Origin: Tausonia pullulans
Lineage: Eukaryota; Basidiomycota; Tremellomycetes; Cystofilobasidiales; Mrakiaceae
Direction: 5' to 3'
DNA length: 64,000 nucleotides
NCBI GenBank assembly: GCA_951802195.1
Contig: OX637637.1
Span: forward strand, 310,001-374,000
Under the pieces are notes generated by a model, which was given only the letters and a program-made list of their open reading frames with translations, searched no databases and had not been told where the DNA came from. Below, in pieces: positions 21,692-34,373 of the stretch (its first letter is position 1; each line of letters begins with the position of its first letter). The translations under genes and the position numbers were made by a program.

Positions 21692-23313
21692 TGGCAGAAA
21701 ATGGGAGAGCAGATGGAGGAGAGGAGAGGGGCGAGGAAGAACGGGAGGAGATGGGGTTTGTGAGGGAAGAGGATGGGGGTCTAGAGATCCAGCTTCCCGT
21801 CCCTCTAAGAAAGATCAGAAGCGCGCAAGAGGAGGGGAGGTCTCGACTGGGCTTTGTTCCCGAAAGAGGCGGCTGCCAGTGGCGGTCAGGCAAGCAGGAC
21901 GGGAGAGGAAAGCTGAGTCTCGTGAGCCGCAGCTCCGGGAGGGCCGAGGCACACAGGCAGTGATGCCAACTCAGATGGGCTGGGGGATGGAGACAATACG
22001 TGAACGACGATCGACCGGCCGCCTGAAGGTGCAGCGAGAGCAGAAGGCTGAGGCGCGGGAGGGCAGCGGGAGGGCTGTCCGCCAAGAGGAGGTGACACGA
22101 CGCCACCGTTCCGAGCACTCCTGTGGATATCGTGGACGTCGCCACCACCAGTTTGAGAGAAAGCGATGATGTCCAAGAGACAGGATGGACGATGATGAGA
22201 GGAGTGGGTGGCGATCACGGGCTGCATCATGGGGGTGAGAGAGGGTGGCGCGCGGAACCGGCCGGTGGAGTTTCAAAGGCTCTTGTTCAAGTGAGCGTCA
22301 GCGATCACCGTTGGTTACAAGCCGCCTTAATCGTGTCATACTGAACGAGTTGTCTCTCAATAAGGTGAGGTCGACCGAGGCCTCCCTCCCCCGGCGCGCA
22401 CCCTTGGCATCCGTGCCCTCCCTCCCTGTTTGTGTGCCTCTTTCCACCGGTCGCTGCCTCCTCTCTTCATTCGACCCGTTCGTCTGCTTATGCTCACGAA
22501 CAATGTTTACACGATGTCAGCCATGCCGTGAGCGCTATAAAGAAGTCACCGCGGAGACCAGGAATGCCTGAGTAAGCCGCAAACAGATCTTCGGATACGG
22601 ATACGAATGACGCATTGTTCGGCTCGTGCATGCGTCCGTTCATTTCATTGGCCTGCTCGCAAGAACAATCGCAGAGTGCTTGCCTCCCCCCACTCCGCCT
22701 CCTTTATCATGTTTATTGGTCGTTCATTTTTGCTTGTCGCCTGTCCTTCTTTTAGGGCACTACAGCGGTCTGCGTGACCAAGCCGTTACTTCCGTTATTT
22801 TGAGGGTATGAATGGAGGCGGGCGGCCGTTTGTCATCCGTCAAAGTTCTATGGCTGTCCATCGGCGTTTTTGCCAGCAAGCTTCACTCCACGCCTTGCTG
22901 AATGAAAGGTGAGCCGGGTAATCATCAGCCTGCTCACGCGGGGATGTCGGTCGACGGAACGGTCGAAGACCGCATAACGTTGGACCCACGTCGGCGGGCC
23001 AACAACCTCCACTTTATCCCACGTCTCGGCGGCTTTTGCGGATGCCCCTCAGTTATTTACCACGGTGATGACGAAAGCTCGGCATGGCCCGGTCCACCTC
23101 GGGCCCTCTCCCAGAAGTGGAGGGAGAAAGTAAGCCAGAGGGAGAGAGCAGAGAAGAGGTAAAGAGGAGCAGAAAATCAAGGACCGGCCGTTGCCTGTCT
23201 GCTGGCTGCCCTTTTCTTCTGCTCCCTCTCGATCCTTCTCTGACCACCAACACCCACGACCCCCGTCACTCTCACTCCCACCTACACCCACTCAGTCACT
23301 TTCTTTATTCATT
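21692..23313. other. Divergent intergenic, 1.6 kb
   Basis: Between the leftward membrane-protein gene and the rightward alcohol dehydrogenase gene. No supported coding region. It must contain both promoters. The bases just before the dehydrogenase ATG are C/T- and CAC-rich. Confidence 0.55.
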
Positions 23314-24780
23314 ATGTCTGCTCAAGGGTGCGTTGCCCAGCAAATCCCCCTCGCCAGCTTAGAATGGATATCATCAACTTACGCGCGCTCCCTCTTTCAG
23401 ATACGCCATCACTGACACTTCCAAGCCTACCGAGTTCTCGCTCATTTCTTACGACCTCAAGAAGCAGGAGGACCACGACGTCGACATCGCCATCACGTGA
23501 GTGTGGCTCACGCTTCCCTCCTGACGCTGTCTGTCTCCTATCCTGGCCCTGTCTGACCTTGTCCCTTCTGCTTCTTTCCATACAGCCACTGTGGTGTTTG
23601 CGGGTCGGACGTCCACACCATCACTGGTGGCTGGGGAGCTCCCATTCTCCCCTGCGTTACTGGGTGAGTTTGACCACCCACACCTCCCAGCGTCATCGAG
23701 ACAGCTTGTTGATCCCTGCTGTTCCCTGCCGTCCTCACAGACACGAGATCATTGGCAAGGTATCTAAGGTCGGCCCCAAGGTCAAGGAGTTCTCCGCCGG
23801 CCAGGTTGTCGGTGTCGGTGCCCAGGTCCTCTCGTGTGGCGACTGCGCGCAGTGCAAGAACCACAACGAGCAATACTGCCAGAAGAAGGTCTTCACCTAC
23901 AACGCCAAGTACGAGAACGGCGACCTCGCCACTGGTGGATACGCCGACTCCGTCCGCGTCAACGAGCGCTTCGTCTTTGCCATCCCCGATGCCATCGAGC
24001 CCAAGTACGCTGCGCCGCTCATGTGCGCTGGTCGTGAGTACCTCGCCTCAACGCCTTCCTTCCTTGCTCCTGAGTAGGACCCTGACTTGCTCCTCTCTCT
24101 CCCTTACCCCTCGCAGTTACCGTCTACTCGCCTCTTGTCCGCAACGGGTGCGGCCCCGGCAAGAAGGTTGGAATTGTCGGAATTGGAGGTCTCGGTCACC
24201 TCGCACTTCAGGTTCGTTGCCGCTCTTGTGCCGATACCATGTGTTCTTGTCGCTGAACTGTCTCTCTCTATTCATCCCACAGTTCGCTAAGGCTCTCGGT
24301 GCCGAGGTCTATGCCTTCACCCACTCCCTCAAGAAGAAGGACGAGATCCTCAACCGCTTCCACGCCGACCACATCATCGTCACCAACGGCGATGAGGACT
24401 GGTCGAAGAAGCACGCCTTCGAGCTCGACACCATCCTCTCCACCGTCGACAACGTTGAGGGTCTCCCCATTGAGAAGCTCACCGCCTGCCTTAAGGTTAA
24501 CGGCCACCTGATCACCGTCGGTATCCCCGCTGGTGGCGCCATGCCCCCGATTCAGGCGACCTCCTTCCTCGGCAACGGCTGCTTCCTCGGCTCATCCCTT
24601 CTCGGTTCCAAGAAGGAGGCCATGGATATGCTCGCCCTTGCTGCCGAGAAGAACGTCCTCCCGGTTATCCAGGAGCTCCCCATGTCTCGCGCTGGAGAGG
24701 CGGTCAAGGGTGTCCAGGATGGATCCGTCCGCTACCGCTTCGTTCTCTCGAACGACATCCCTCCCAAGGTCCAGCAGTAA
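23314..24780 (+). CDS. Zinc-dependent alcohol dehydrogenase, cinnamyl-alcohol/ADH6-7 type
   Basis: Six exons (23314-23327, 23401-23496, 23586-23663, 23741-24033, 24117-24211, 24283-24780) give 357 aa, full length for a medium-chain dehydrogenase. Catalytic zinc ligands are seen in 'HCGVCGSDVHT' and 'GHEIIG'; the four structural-zinc Cys are in 'CGDCAQCKNHNEQYC'. The nucleotide fold is 'VGIVGIGGLGHLALQFAKALG'-like, with a Ser/Lys-rich end to the second strand ('THSLKKKDEI') that suits NADP(H) rather than NAD(H). Together with 'GGWGAPILPCVTG' this places it with the broad-range NADPH aldehyde/cinnamyl alcohol reductases such as yeast Adh6/Adh7. The first coding exon is only 14 nt. Confidence 0.93.
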
Positions 24781-25584
24781 TGGTTCGGTTCGTATTACCG
24801 TGCGCTTCCGTTCCTTTGTCGCTGTAGCTTTAGTTATTGCTTAGATGCCGTTTAGGAGTACATCCATCGATTAGAATGGCGCATCGAATAGAATGGCGCC
24901 TGTAATCTGGTCCGTCGAGAAAGGATGGAACTGGTGATGAAGGCTGCACGTTTGATGGCTGAGCTCAAACAGAGTTCCGCTTGGGCTGTTATTCCTCGCG
25001 TCTATCTGGGATTGCAGTCGTTGTTGGTGGGAGGAGAGCCGAGTCCACAGGCGCGCAGCCGAGTCAACTCGTCCGCATGGAGCGAGCAAGAGCAAACTCT
25101 GGGCAGAAGAGGTTCTCAGGTCTACCTTCTTCTTTGCTGGCCCATTTGTTGAGGTGGAAAGAAAGACTCGGCGTCCACGGCGTTCCATTGATCATCGGTC
25201 CTCTGCCTCCGAAACAGGGAGGAGAGGATGACGACGGTCTCTGGAGGATATCTACGATCCTCACCGCTGGACTGGATAGACAGCTACCTGTCTCATGGCT
25301 GCTGGAGATGGGCAGTAAGGGTCTGCTCACCTTCCCCATAGGTCCTGTATTATTATAATGCCACCTACTCGGTTTGCATGCCTGCTCTCCCACAGCTGCA
25401 CAGCTAGCCCACATCCAAGAGATATGACGGCCAGCAGCAAGGCCCGGTCGAATCCTGTCTCGGCTCTGTTGTCGGTCCCCCTCGTCTTGACTCGGCTGCC
25501 TTTCTGACCAAAACCGCCCTGAGCTGCTTATCAGGCTTTCTTCCCTTCAACACCAACAAGCTAGCTCTCCTTCTCTCTTCAGCA
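24781..25584. other. Intergenic between ADH and CAR2
   Basis: 0.8 kb between two rightward genes; no supported gene. It holds the ADH 3' region and the CAR2 promoter. A CT-rich leader immediately precedes the CAR2 start codon. Confidence 0.55.
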
Positions 25585-28018
25585 ATGCCCTCCTCCTCTG
25601 CCCCCGTTCCCTCCCAAGGCAAGGCCTCCAAGCCGTCCTCGGAGCAGATCATGGCTATGGAGCACCATGTCCGTTTGCCTCGTCTCCTCGTGCTACTGGC
25701 CTCTTGCTGACGATGCATCCTCTTTAGTACTCCGCACACAATTACCACCCGCTGCCTGTGTGAGTTTGATGTGGTGGTGGTGGCAAATACCCCGGGCCCG
25801 GATGGCCCCGTCTAATCCGTCTCTCGCCTTCCTCCCTCAGCTGCTTTGACCGTGCTCAGGGATCCAAGTGCGTTGGCATTTGCTCTTTTTAGGTGAGAGA
25901 GTCTCTAGCTGACACCCTTCCTCACTCACTCCAGGGTTTGGGACCCCGAGGGGCGTGAGTACATCGACATGCTATCGGCGTACAGGTAAGCCTCACACTT
26001 TCTTTCTCAGAGTTCTGCCCAGAGACTGACACTTTCATCACTCAGTGCCGTCAACCAGGTGAGATCTATTGTCTTCTGCTGTCCCAGCTGGCCGCCACGT
26101 CAGAGAGGCGGGCGGGCAGGCAAGGCCGCGTCGATCCGTCAACCTGTCACGCGCGCCTCGTCTTTTACCCCACCCCTCTCTCGAAGGATCGCCCACGCCG
26201 GATATGTCGGAGTCTCACTGGGAGCGAGTTGAAGTCGTCTGCTCTTCCCTCAAATACTCAACATGTCGTCGTGTGGTTTGCCTAATGATCCTCGACGCAA
26301 GTTGCAAACGAGCTCGCAGAGAATCACCGACATATTCTTTATCTTTTTCATTCCCGCACGAGCCTCCCCCCGGATTCCTCTCTGACACACTTCACTCCAT
26401 CCCGCCGCTTATCAGGGCCACTGCCACCCCAAGATCGTCGCCGCCCTCGTTGACCAGGCCCAGAAGCTCACGCTCTCGTCCCGGGCGTTCTACAACTCAA
26501 TGCTTGGCCCCTTCTCCAAGAAGATTACCGAGCTCTTTGGCTATGGTACATTGCAGTGCCTTCTTCGCCCGCCTCGACACTCGCTGACATCGTGCTCCAC
26601 AGACATGGTACTTCCAATGAATACCGGTGCCGAGGCCGTTGAGACTGCTCTCAAACTTGGCCGGAAGTGGGGCTATATGGTCAAGAAGATCCCCGCCGAC
26701 GAGGCTCTCATCTTCACTGTCTCGGGGTCAGTCTCCGAGGTTCTCCTCTATTGCCTTAGGTTCCAGCTGAGCCTCCACTCTGCCTCGCAGTAACTTCCAC
26801 GGCCGGACCATTGGCATTATCTCTGCCTCGACCGACCCGGAGTCGCGCACCGATTTTGGACCTTTCGTCCCCGGAATTGGACCCATTTGCCCCTCGGGAA
26901 AACAGATCCCTTACAATGACATCGAGGCCCTCGAGGCGACCTTTGAACGCCACGGCAAGAACGTCGCTGCGTTCATGGTTGAACCCATCCAGGGAGAGGC
27001 CGGGTGAGTTGTATCTTCTCCGAGGCACCTAATTCTTGTCATTGACGCCTTTCTCTCCCAGCATTTTGGTTCCGGACGACGGCTACCTCACCAAGGTTGC
27101 TGCTCTTTGCAAGAAGCACAACATTCTCCTCATCTGTGACGAGATTCAGACTGGCCTCTGCCGCACTGGAAAAATGTGAGCGAAATGCCTTCTCTATGTC
27201 TTGGTCTCTAAGCTGACGGTCCGTGCGATCGTCTAGGCTCTGCTGCGAGTGGGACAACGTCAAGCCTGACATCGTTCTCCTCGGCAAGGCTCTTTCTGGC
27301 GGTCGTGCGTCCCTTCTCTTCATCTGTTACGCCTGGGAACGAGCCCTGTTGACCCAGCTCTATCCTTAACCCTCAGTCTACCCCGTCTCATGCGTTCTCG
27401 CTAACAAGGACATTATGCTCTGCATCAAGCCTGGAGAGCATGGTTCGACCTACGGCGGAAATCCGATGGGATGCGCAGTCGCCATTGCCGCACTCGACGT
27501 TCTCATTGATGAGAAGCTCGCCGACCGCGCCCAGCGGCTCGGCGAGATCTTCCGGTCTGAGGTTCGCGCTATCGGCAGCCCGCTCGTCCGTGAGGTCCGT
27601 GGCCGGGGACTCCTCAACGCGGTTGTGTTTGAGGAGGGTGCGAGCAAGAAGGGTCGTTCGGCGTGGCAGCTCTGCCTGCTCCTCAAGAGCAAGGGTCTGG
27701 TGAGCGGGGAGTCCGCTGTGCCCCTATGAGCCGGATTAACTGACTTTTGCCTCTTTGATGCTCTCTCTCTTTTGAAGCTTGCCAAGCCCACGCACGTCAA
27801 CATCATTCGCTTTGCGCCGCCACTCGTCATTGCCGAGGAGGACCTCCGCAAGGCCATCTCGATCATTAAGGAGTCGCTCCTCGAGATTGATGAGGTGTGC
27901 AGTACCTACCTCTCTGATCCGCATCAAGCCCTCTTTCTGACACTCTTTCTCTCAGATCGACAACATCCCCGGAGAGGCCGAGGACGAGAAGGGCTATGCC
28001 CAGTACCTCGAGGACTGA
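25585..28018 (+). CDS. CAR2: Ornithine aminotransferase
   Basis: Thirteen exons (25585-25668, 25728-25759, 25841-25867, 25935-25985, 26046-26058, 26416-26545, 26603-26726, 26791-27003, 27062-27175, 27237-27304, 27377-27699, 27778-27894, 27956-28018) give 452 aa. The enzyme moves the delta-amino group of ornithine to 2-oxoglutarate, giving glutamate semialdehyde in arginine breakdown. It is a class-III PLP aminotransferase: '[14 protein letters not shown]', '[20 protein letters not shown]', '[13 protein letters not shown]', '[13 protein letters not shown]', '[15 protein letters not shown]', then the PLP lysine in '[14 protein letters not shown]' and '[15 protein letters not shown]'. There is no mitochondrial presequence, so it is probably cytosolic as in budding yeast. 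Exon 5 is 13 nt and is followed by a 357-bp intron, both unusual for this gene. Confidence 0.96.
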
Positions 28019-28320
28019 GCTCAGCGAGCGTGGTGGGGTCCAGTTCCTATTTCTATTTCTTGTCAAGGCAGGCCGAGTCATCCCTCAGACTGCCGTCTGC
28101 ATATAACCATTAGCGTGTAATTTAATTCGACGTTGGTGTGTTTAGACAAGACCTTGGTTCTCGCGCTCAGCTCACAGCCCAGATAGGCCATCTCGTCGCT
28201 CGCGGCGACGCTGGTTCAAAGACAGATTCATTCAATTGGGTAAGACACAGATTCGAGGCTGGAAACGACCCAGAGAGAGATACACAAATGCTTTCGGAAG
28301 AAGAAAAGGAGAAAGATCGT
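28019..28320. other. Convergent 3' region between CAR2 and GH35 gene 1
   Basis: The stop codons of two converging genes are 302 bp apart, so the two transcripts' 3' ends probably come close or overlap. No gene is supported. Confidence 0.55.
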
Positions 28321-31300
28321 CTAATACGAGTCTCTCTTCTCCCAGGCCGGGTTGGCAAGTTTGACTTCACTAGAGTGCGGAACAGTGAGTGGGGTCAGTG
28401 AGATGCCAGCATGCGAACGAGGTCAAGCGACTGGAGCGCGAAACCTACCCAACACCCCCCTGAATGACCTCGTCGATGGTGAGGTAGATGTCGGAAACGG
28501 CGAGGTCCTTTTTCTCCGTGCTCATGCCCCAAATAGAGAGAGCGATGGTGTTCTTGCCGGCGGTGTCGATAACGCCACGCGGAATGGGAAACTTGGTCTG
28601 GGGCCCAATGTTGGCGACAAACTTGCCGAACTGATAGCCGTTCTTATAGAGCGAGGGGACGGAGTCAGGTACGAATTGATGGAGAGCAGATCTGTAGGAA
28701 TGGGAGACGAACGATGTAGAGCTGTGCCCGAAGGGCTCCACCGTTCTCACCGAACGTGTTCTTGCCAAACTCAACGTTGATAGGGATATCCTTTTCATGA
28801 GGCCAGTTAAGGTCAAAGGCTAGAGAGAAACAATAAGCACGACGCCCTCATTCTGAAAGAGACCATAGATGGCGACTCACTCGTGCGGAAGAACCCGACT
28901 CCGGGCTTGGGGATACCGTCGACAGGCGATCCCTCAGCCCATTCGGAGTCGTCGAAACCGGGCTGCGAAGAAAGAGTCAGTAATGGTCAATTGGGCCGAT
29001 GAGGGTCAAGCAACTCACGAGATGCCACCCAGCACGCTCTCCGTACAGGCCACCCTCGTTGTAGACTGGAGCAGGGTTGGATGTTTAGCCAGCAACAACT
29101 TAAGACCTCGTGACTCGATATAAGAAGAGTAACTCACTTCCGCGAGTGCGGTCGGGGTAGCCCTTGGCTCCTCCGAGGTTGCCCTGGACCTTGAAACCAG
29201 TGAACTGTGCGGCGCCAGCCGGCTGGAGCTCGTAAGCCTGGATTCCTCGAGGAGCCTTGATATCGTTTTGGTTGTTTCCCAGGTTCCAAGACTCGTAGTA
29301 CCTGTTGAGATTGAGATGGAGCTGTCAGCAAAACAGCGAGAAAAGGGAGGAGTTGCTACCGGCCGCGACTGACCCCATGTGGTCTTGGAGGACGGTGAGC
29401 TTGTTTTTTCCCTCCACAACGGCACCTTCAGGGAAGACGTAAGTGTTGTTAATCGTGCCAGCGTCGGTAGAGTTGCGCGACCAGACGTAACCGAGGTACT
29501 TGTCGTTGAGCCAGGCGGAGGCAGCAAAGGCCCCTTAAGGAAAAGAGCGAGCTCAGCTGTCCGTGCCTGTCATCTAGCCATGGGGAAGTCAGCCCAACTC
29601 ACAGCCGCCAGAGATGGAGAGGTCGACTCCGGTCAGCGAGCTGTTGCTGTTCGATTCAAACTCTCCGCGCCAGAGAATATTGCCTTGATGGAAGTCGTAG
29701 TCATTGGCGTATAGGATCCAAGGGCCCGAGTTGTTGAAGGGAGGAAAGGGATTGGTCGTGTTGGTGTGATCGGCGGTGCTGCGAGAAGGAGATGGCCGTC
29801 AGAGCCAGCTGCGGGAGAAGAAAGGCAAGGAAATAAAAGTGCACTTACGTCCAGCGAGACTTGGGGTTGCAAAGAACAAGCGATCAGGTAAAAGCAAAAG
29901 CAATCGATAGTTTCGGATCACACTCACGTCGTCGTAATCCGCCTGGAGCTCTGGTAGCGAGTCCTTGTATTTCCATCCTGTGAGGACCGGAACCTCAACC
30001 TTCTCCTCGCAGTACTCAACCTCGCCTTCCCAAGCACCCCAGGCATTCCTGGTGACGTTGACAGCCTGGCCGTTGAAGCTGACAGAGGTGACGTGGGAAG
30101 GAGCGTAGACGAGGAGAGGGACCGTCGAGTTGACGTCTCCCTTGATGACGAGCTCCGTGCCGGAGATGGACGCATTGCGGACGAGATAGGGGCCGGAAAT
30201 GAGAGCCTGTAGAAGGAAGGGGCACTCATCAGCTCCTCGTGGCGGCGAGAAGATGGAAGATGATGAGAAGAGCGTCGCTTACCGTCTCGTTCGTGCCGTA
30301 GCCGTAGAACTCGTTCCATTCAGAGTCCTCGAGCTGAAGTGTCGGCGACCAGAACGAGGTGGCGGTGAAGGTGTCCGAGACGAGAATAAGGAGTTCGTCC
30401 GAGACCTGGATGGAGGACAGGCCGACGGCGGCGGTGGTGAAGTTGAAGGTCGTGTAGCCGGCCTATGAGGAAGGACGCATGGAGTGGGATCAGCTGCGGC
30501 GGACGGACGACGTTTCCGGCAGCCCACTCGCCACTTCTCGCCACTCACCGCCTCGTTGTGCGCGTACTCGACGGCAAGGGGACCCTCAATCTTGGGTTCG
30601 GTGCTATTGCCGGTCGTCTTGATCGCAAACTCGAGACCCTGCGTCGTGTTCGGGTCGGCATAGACGTAGAGGACGTCCTTGCCATCGATGGTTTGCGAAA
30701 TGAAGATGCTCGCAGTCGAGTAGAGGAGCGTGTGGGATCCAAAGTGGTAGTCCGTCACGGTCAGGCGGTGGTCCCGGCCGTTGAGGGTGATCTTGCCGGA
30801 GTGCTGAGGGAGGGTAAGGGCGCCGACAGAGGTGTTGACCTGGAGGTTGTACTCCTGGAGGGCAAAAGACGAGGTATTGGTCTGGCGGGTGAAGTAGAAG
30901 CCCGAATCGGTGTCTGAAATAAAGGCACATTAATTTGTAGGTCCAGTAGCTGCGCGATCAAAGGGACGCACCTGGGTTGTGGAGGAATGTCGTGAACCAC
31001 GGCTCCGTCGTATTGGTCGAATCAGACACCCAGTCGGTCTTGTAGAAGTCCCGGGCAGAACGAAGGAACATGCCCTGAAGCTTGAGCTCGTCGTACTTGG
31101 GAGTGAGGAGACGGTTTCTGCAGAAACGTAGGATGGTAGGTCAGCCGATTGATTCCACAGGTCGCTAGTTGTGGATCTTGACTTACTCCGAGACGGCGCA
31201 TCCGTAGTCATATGAGGTGTAGACACCAGGGAAAGCCAGCTGACCCCACGAAGTGCCACCATAGAGCATGTAGTAGTTCACAAGCTTGACGTTGGCTGCC

Positions 31301-33135
31301 CAGAGCCCTTTGTAGAAGACGCGCTCAAAGTCCGGGCCAGTGAGGATGTTGCAGGCAGGGTAGCCGCCTGAAGAACCCCAAGGGTCGCTGAGAGAGGGGG
31401 ATAGCTGTTAGCCTAAAAGAGAAAATTGCGAGAAGCGAATAGGGCAACCTCCTCACAAGGCACCACCCTGGAACTCTGGCTGCGGGTACGCCAAATGAGC
31501 TCGGTCGGGTCAGCCACTGCTCTGATGAGACAGAGCGAGGAAGTAGAAGAAAAGTCTCACGATCCAGAAGGGAATATCGGGACTGAGCTTCATGTGGTTG
31601 CTGTGCCAAGCTGAGTGGACGACTCATCAGCAGTGTGACTTGTATAACAGACGGCAACACCGGAACCAGACTTACTCGTGGGTATCGAATTCCACTTATA
31701 GGGGTCGGAACAGTCGAATGATTGAGGATAGTTGTCAAAGCCGTAGCTGTAGCGGCGTCGCACGTCAGAATAGCTCCATCGGAGCAAGTACATGTGCGCT
31801 CACAGATCGACTGCTCCAGGACCCTTGACGAAGTCTCCATTGGGAGCTAAGATTGTGCAGTCGCGCCCCGTCAGATCTTTGAGACTAGGCGATAAGATAT
31901 GGGAAGAAACTAACAAGCATCGTTGTGCATGAAGGGGACATCGACTCCGTGTGAGCGGAGGGACTTCTCGAGCGCCTCCATGTAGAGGGAGCGAGGCTGA
32001 TAGGAGAGAGTCAAAGCCAGATTTTGTAACAAACGCTGATATTCTGGACTTACATCGGGCTTGCCGTCAAAGGAGCCTGTGGAGAAGTACTCGTTCTCTG
32101 ATGGTGTGAAATGAAGATGTCTGTCAGCGTCACTTCTGGCGGAGCAAGATGGCGCTATTACTCACCGACTTGGACGGCGATGATAGGTCCACCGTTGCTG
32201 ATCTGATGCTCGGCGGTAATCTTGCCGACGTAGTCCATGTATCCCTGCCAGGCAGCCGTGTAGTCCGAAGCATTGGTGCGAAGCTCGCCCTCGAGAGCAA
32301 CGACCCTGTATGGATGAAGTGAGAGGATATCAGAGGCGGCGCACAATCGAAGACCGACAGACAGAGACAGACCATCCCGGAATTCCACCGGCTAGGGAAC
32401 AGAGAAGAGAAGATGCACTCAGCAACACTAGACGTAAGTCAGCGTATCCCTCGGACCGACTGACCATGGGTCTCAGCCTGATGGGATGAGGCAAAAAGTC
32501 AGCGTTGGAGCTCATCGATGAAATGCCACCCTGACGGGGGATCAAGCAACTGACGTTGATGTAAGGGCCAGGCCTCATGACCATCCAAAGACCGTTCTCC
32601 TTGCAGAGCTCAATGACGGGAAGGACGGCACGGAAGTGGTCGAAGTCGAGGGTGCCATCGGAAGGGTTGGACGCTCCCCAGTGGAGGCTGGAAATGTAGC
32701 GGTAGTCAACATTGGATGAGGTGAGAGCGACTAAGGGCAACTCACTAGATGGAGATGGTGTTGAACCCGGCAGCCTTGGCCTGTGAGAGAGAGGCGTCAG
32801 CAGTCTGTTCGTAAATCCTTAGACAGGAGAATCGACAGAGAACTGACTTTCTGCACAATATCACGCCAAAGATCTGGCGAGGGTAGCCGCCAGGGGTGGA
32901 ACTCTCCTGAGAGGACGAACACCCTTTGGCCGAGGACGCTCAAAGTGTAACTATCCCAGCTAACGAGGTCGGTGAGCTTGCCTCCGCCCGAAGGCTTGAG
33001 GGTACCGGTGCTGTTGGCGTTGATGGGCGCCTGGTCCTGACGGATCCGAAGCGGCTGAGCGTGAGGGAGGCTAGCAGCGTTGGATGCCAGTGTGAAGAGG
33101 GCCAGAGTGGTCCCGAGAGCTGTGATGAGCCTCAT
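28321..33135 (-). CDS. Secreted beta-galactosidase, GH35 (copy 1)
   Basis: Twenty-six exons from 33135 to 28321 give 1,033 aa, the usual size of fungal GH35 enzymes, which release terminal beta-galactose outside the cell. The signal peptide is 'MRLITALGTTLALFTLASNA'. Catalytic-barrel motifs are 'VFVLSGEFHPWRLP', 'YLHWGASNP', 'MRPGPYINAETHAGGIPGW', the acid/base Glu in 'IIAVQVENEY' and the nucleophile Glu in 'FWIPEFQGGAFDPWGS'. Jelly-roll domains follow to the end, 'NPAWEKRDSY'. Exon 18 (29859-29849) is only 11 nt. It is an inverted paralogue of the gene at 40,018-44,653. Exons 2-6, 13 and 14 to 17 and their introns are identical or nearly so to that copy, the rest is clearly diverged. Relative to copy 2 it has four extra introns and lacks one. 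Two ATTCCCGTTCG motifs lie upstream. Confidence 0.94.
29928..31107 (-). repeat. GH35 near-identical block 2 (inverted partner of 41,991-43,169)
   Basis: Bases x in 41,991-43,169 (+) match base 73,098-x on the minus strand without indels. Translations in several frames on both strands agree across the whole block, including three introns. The homology ends at the exon boundary at 29,928. Confidence 0.9.
31238..31387 (-). repeat. GH35 identical block of 150 bp (inverted partner of 41,712-41,861)
   Basis: The first 150 bases of this 201-bp exon match copy 2 base for base. One mismatch follows, and then divergence sets in towards the end of the exon and in the next intron. Confidence 0.85.
32168..32777 (-). 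repeat. GH35 near-identical block 1 (inverted partner of 40,372-40,981)
   Basis: Base x in 40,372-40,981 (+) matches base 73,149-x on the minus strand with no indel. Four introns are included and three reading frames translate identically over much of it. Confidence 0.9.
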
Positions 33136-34373
33136 GGCGAAGGTGGTTGTGGCGGAGAGGAGGGACGAGGACGAGCGATCGTCGTCGTTGTTGAGGGGGC
33201 AGACACCAGATGGGTGAGTGCCTGGTATTTAGCAGACGCGATGTCGAGGCCGACTTTCTTCCAGTGTTCGGCGACAGATGATGAGTGGCGGAGTGCAAAC
33301 CCTTATGGGGAAGCCTCGGCGGAGAATCTCCCCGGGCCGTGGGCTGCTCGCGCTAGCACCGGCGCGCCACCGAATCGGTCGACGCCTACGAGACAAGTTA
33401 ATTCCAAGCAAGCCGGCGTAAAACGGATGCGAGAATTGAGAAGAGATGCAAGCAAACGTCACCGGAGCTACGGAACACGGCGGCCCCTCCACTTCTTAGC
33501 GCGAACGAGGCGTCTTGGGACCAGTGACCCGCATGGCAGCGCGCGCTCAACCACCAAGCTCTCACTAGAGCCTCCTTCGATATTCCCGTTCGTGCTGCGC
33601 CTATTCCCGTTCGTACGACGACGGCGTCCCGCTTGGCTAGCGAGGCGTCCCCGAATCGAGGCAAAATTGATGGCCAGCTGACAGAGGTCTCTCGCACTAG
33701 CAGGCGTTGAGAGGCTGAGCATCGTGACGAGAGGGTCATGCTGCTGTCGTGCTGGGACCGAAAAGAGTTTGGGGTGAACTTTGGATCAGCCTCCTCTCAT
33801 CTTCGGACTTCCTGCAGCAGCCGCGGTGTCGCCAACTGGTCGCTTCGGATCTCGCTCTCTGTTAACTTTCTCTAACTGGGAGGCCTCTCCGGAAGGTTAA
33901 GATTGCACACAAACCTCTTTTGCCGATATCGATTTCCCTTCTTGCCTGATAGCGATGATGAAGATGCATGAGCTCTTGATCCCCGCCTCTGACGGCCGTA
34001 GAACGGACCATCTTGCTCATTCAGCACCTCGAGTGACAACTTACGAGTCCTGCCCAAAAGTAAGCCCCTCCTCTCCTTAAGGTGGAGACTTATATGCCCA
34101 TCGCCATAGAGGCGACCTTCCGGCTCTTGATCCACGAACGGCTTCTTTCAATCTGGCATCGGCCCGTATGGACGGACTCCGCCTGATCCTTTCCTCATCT
34201 TTGTGACTGCCGATCCCTCTTCCCCCTCGCCGGTACTAGTCGGGAATCCGTTTATCTTTCTCGCACTCACACTCACACTGCACGACGACAACTCTTTTGT
34301 CTGCCAATCCACCTATTCCATCTCTTCATGCCCACCCTCCTCCTTCCCGCCCGTTTCTCCACTTCACCACGAA
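33136..34373. other. Intergenic: GH35 copy 1 promoter and DHHC gene 3' flank
   Basis: 1.24 kb without a supported gene. It contains the upstream region of GH35 copy 1 (leftward) with two copies of ATTCCCGTTCG. The small open frames seen are Arg/Ser-rich and unconvincing. Confidence 0.55.
33582..33613. promoter_or_regulatory. Pair of ATTCCCGTTCG motifs upstream of GH35 copy 1
   Basis: Two exact 11-bp copies at 33,582-33,592 and 33,603-33,613, 21 bp apart start to start (two helical turns), about 450-480 bp upstream of the start codon. The same motif recurs upstream of GH35 copy 2. Function as a regulator-binding site is inferred from this sharing. Confidence 0.45.
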
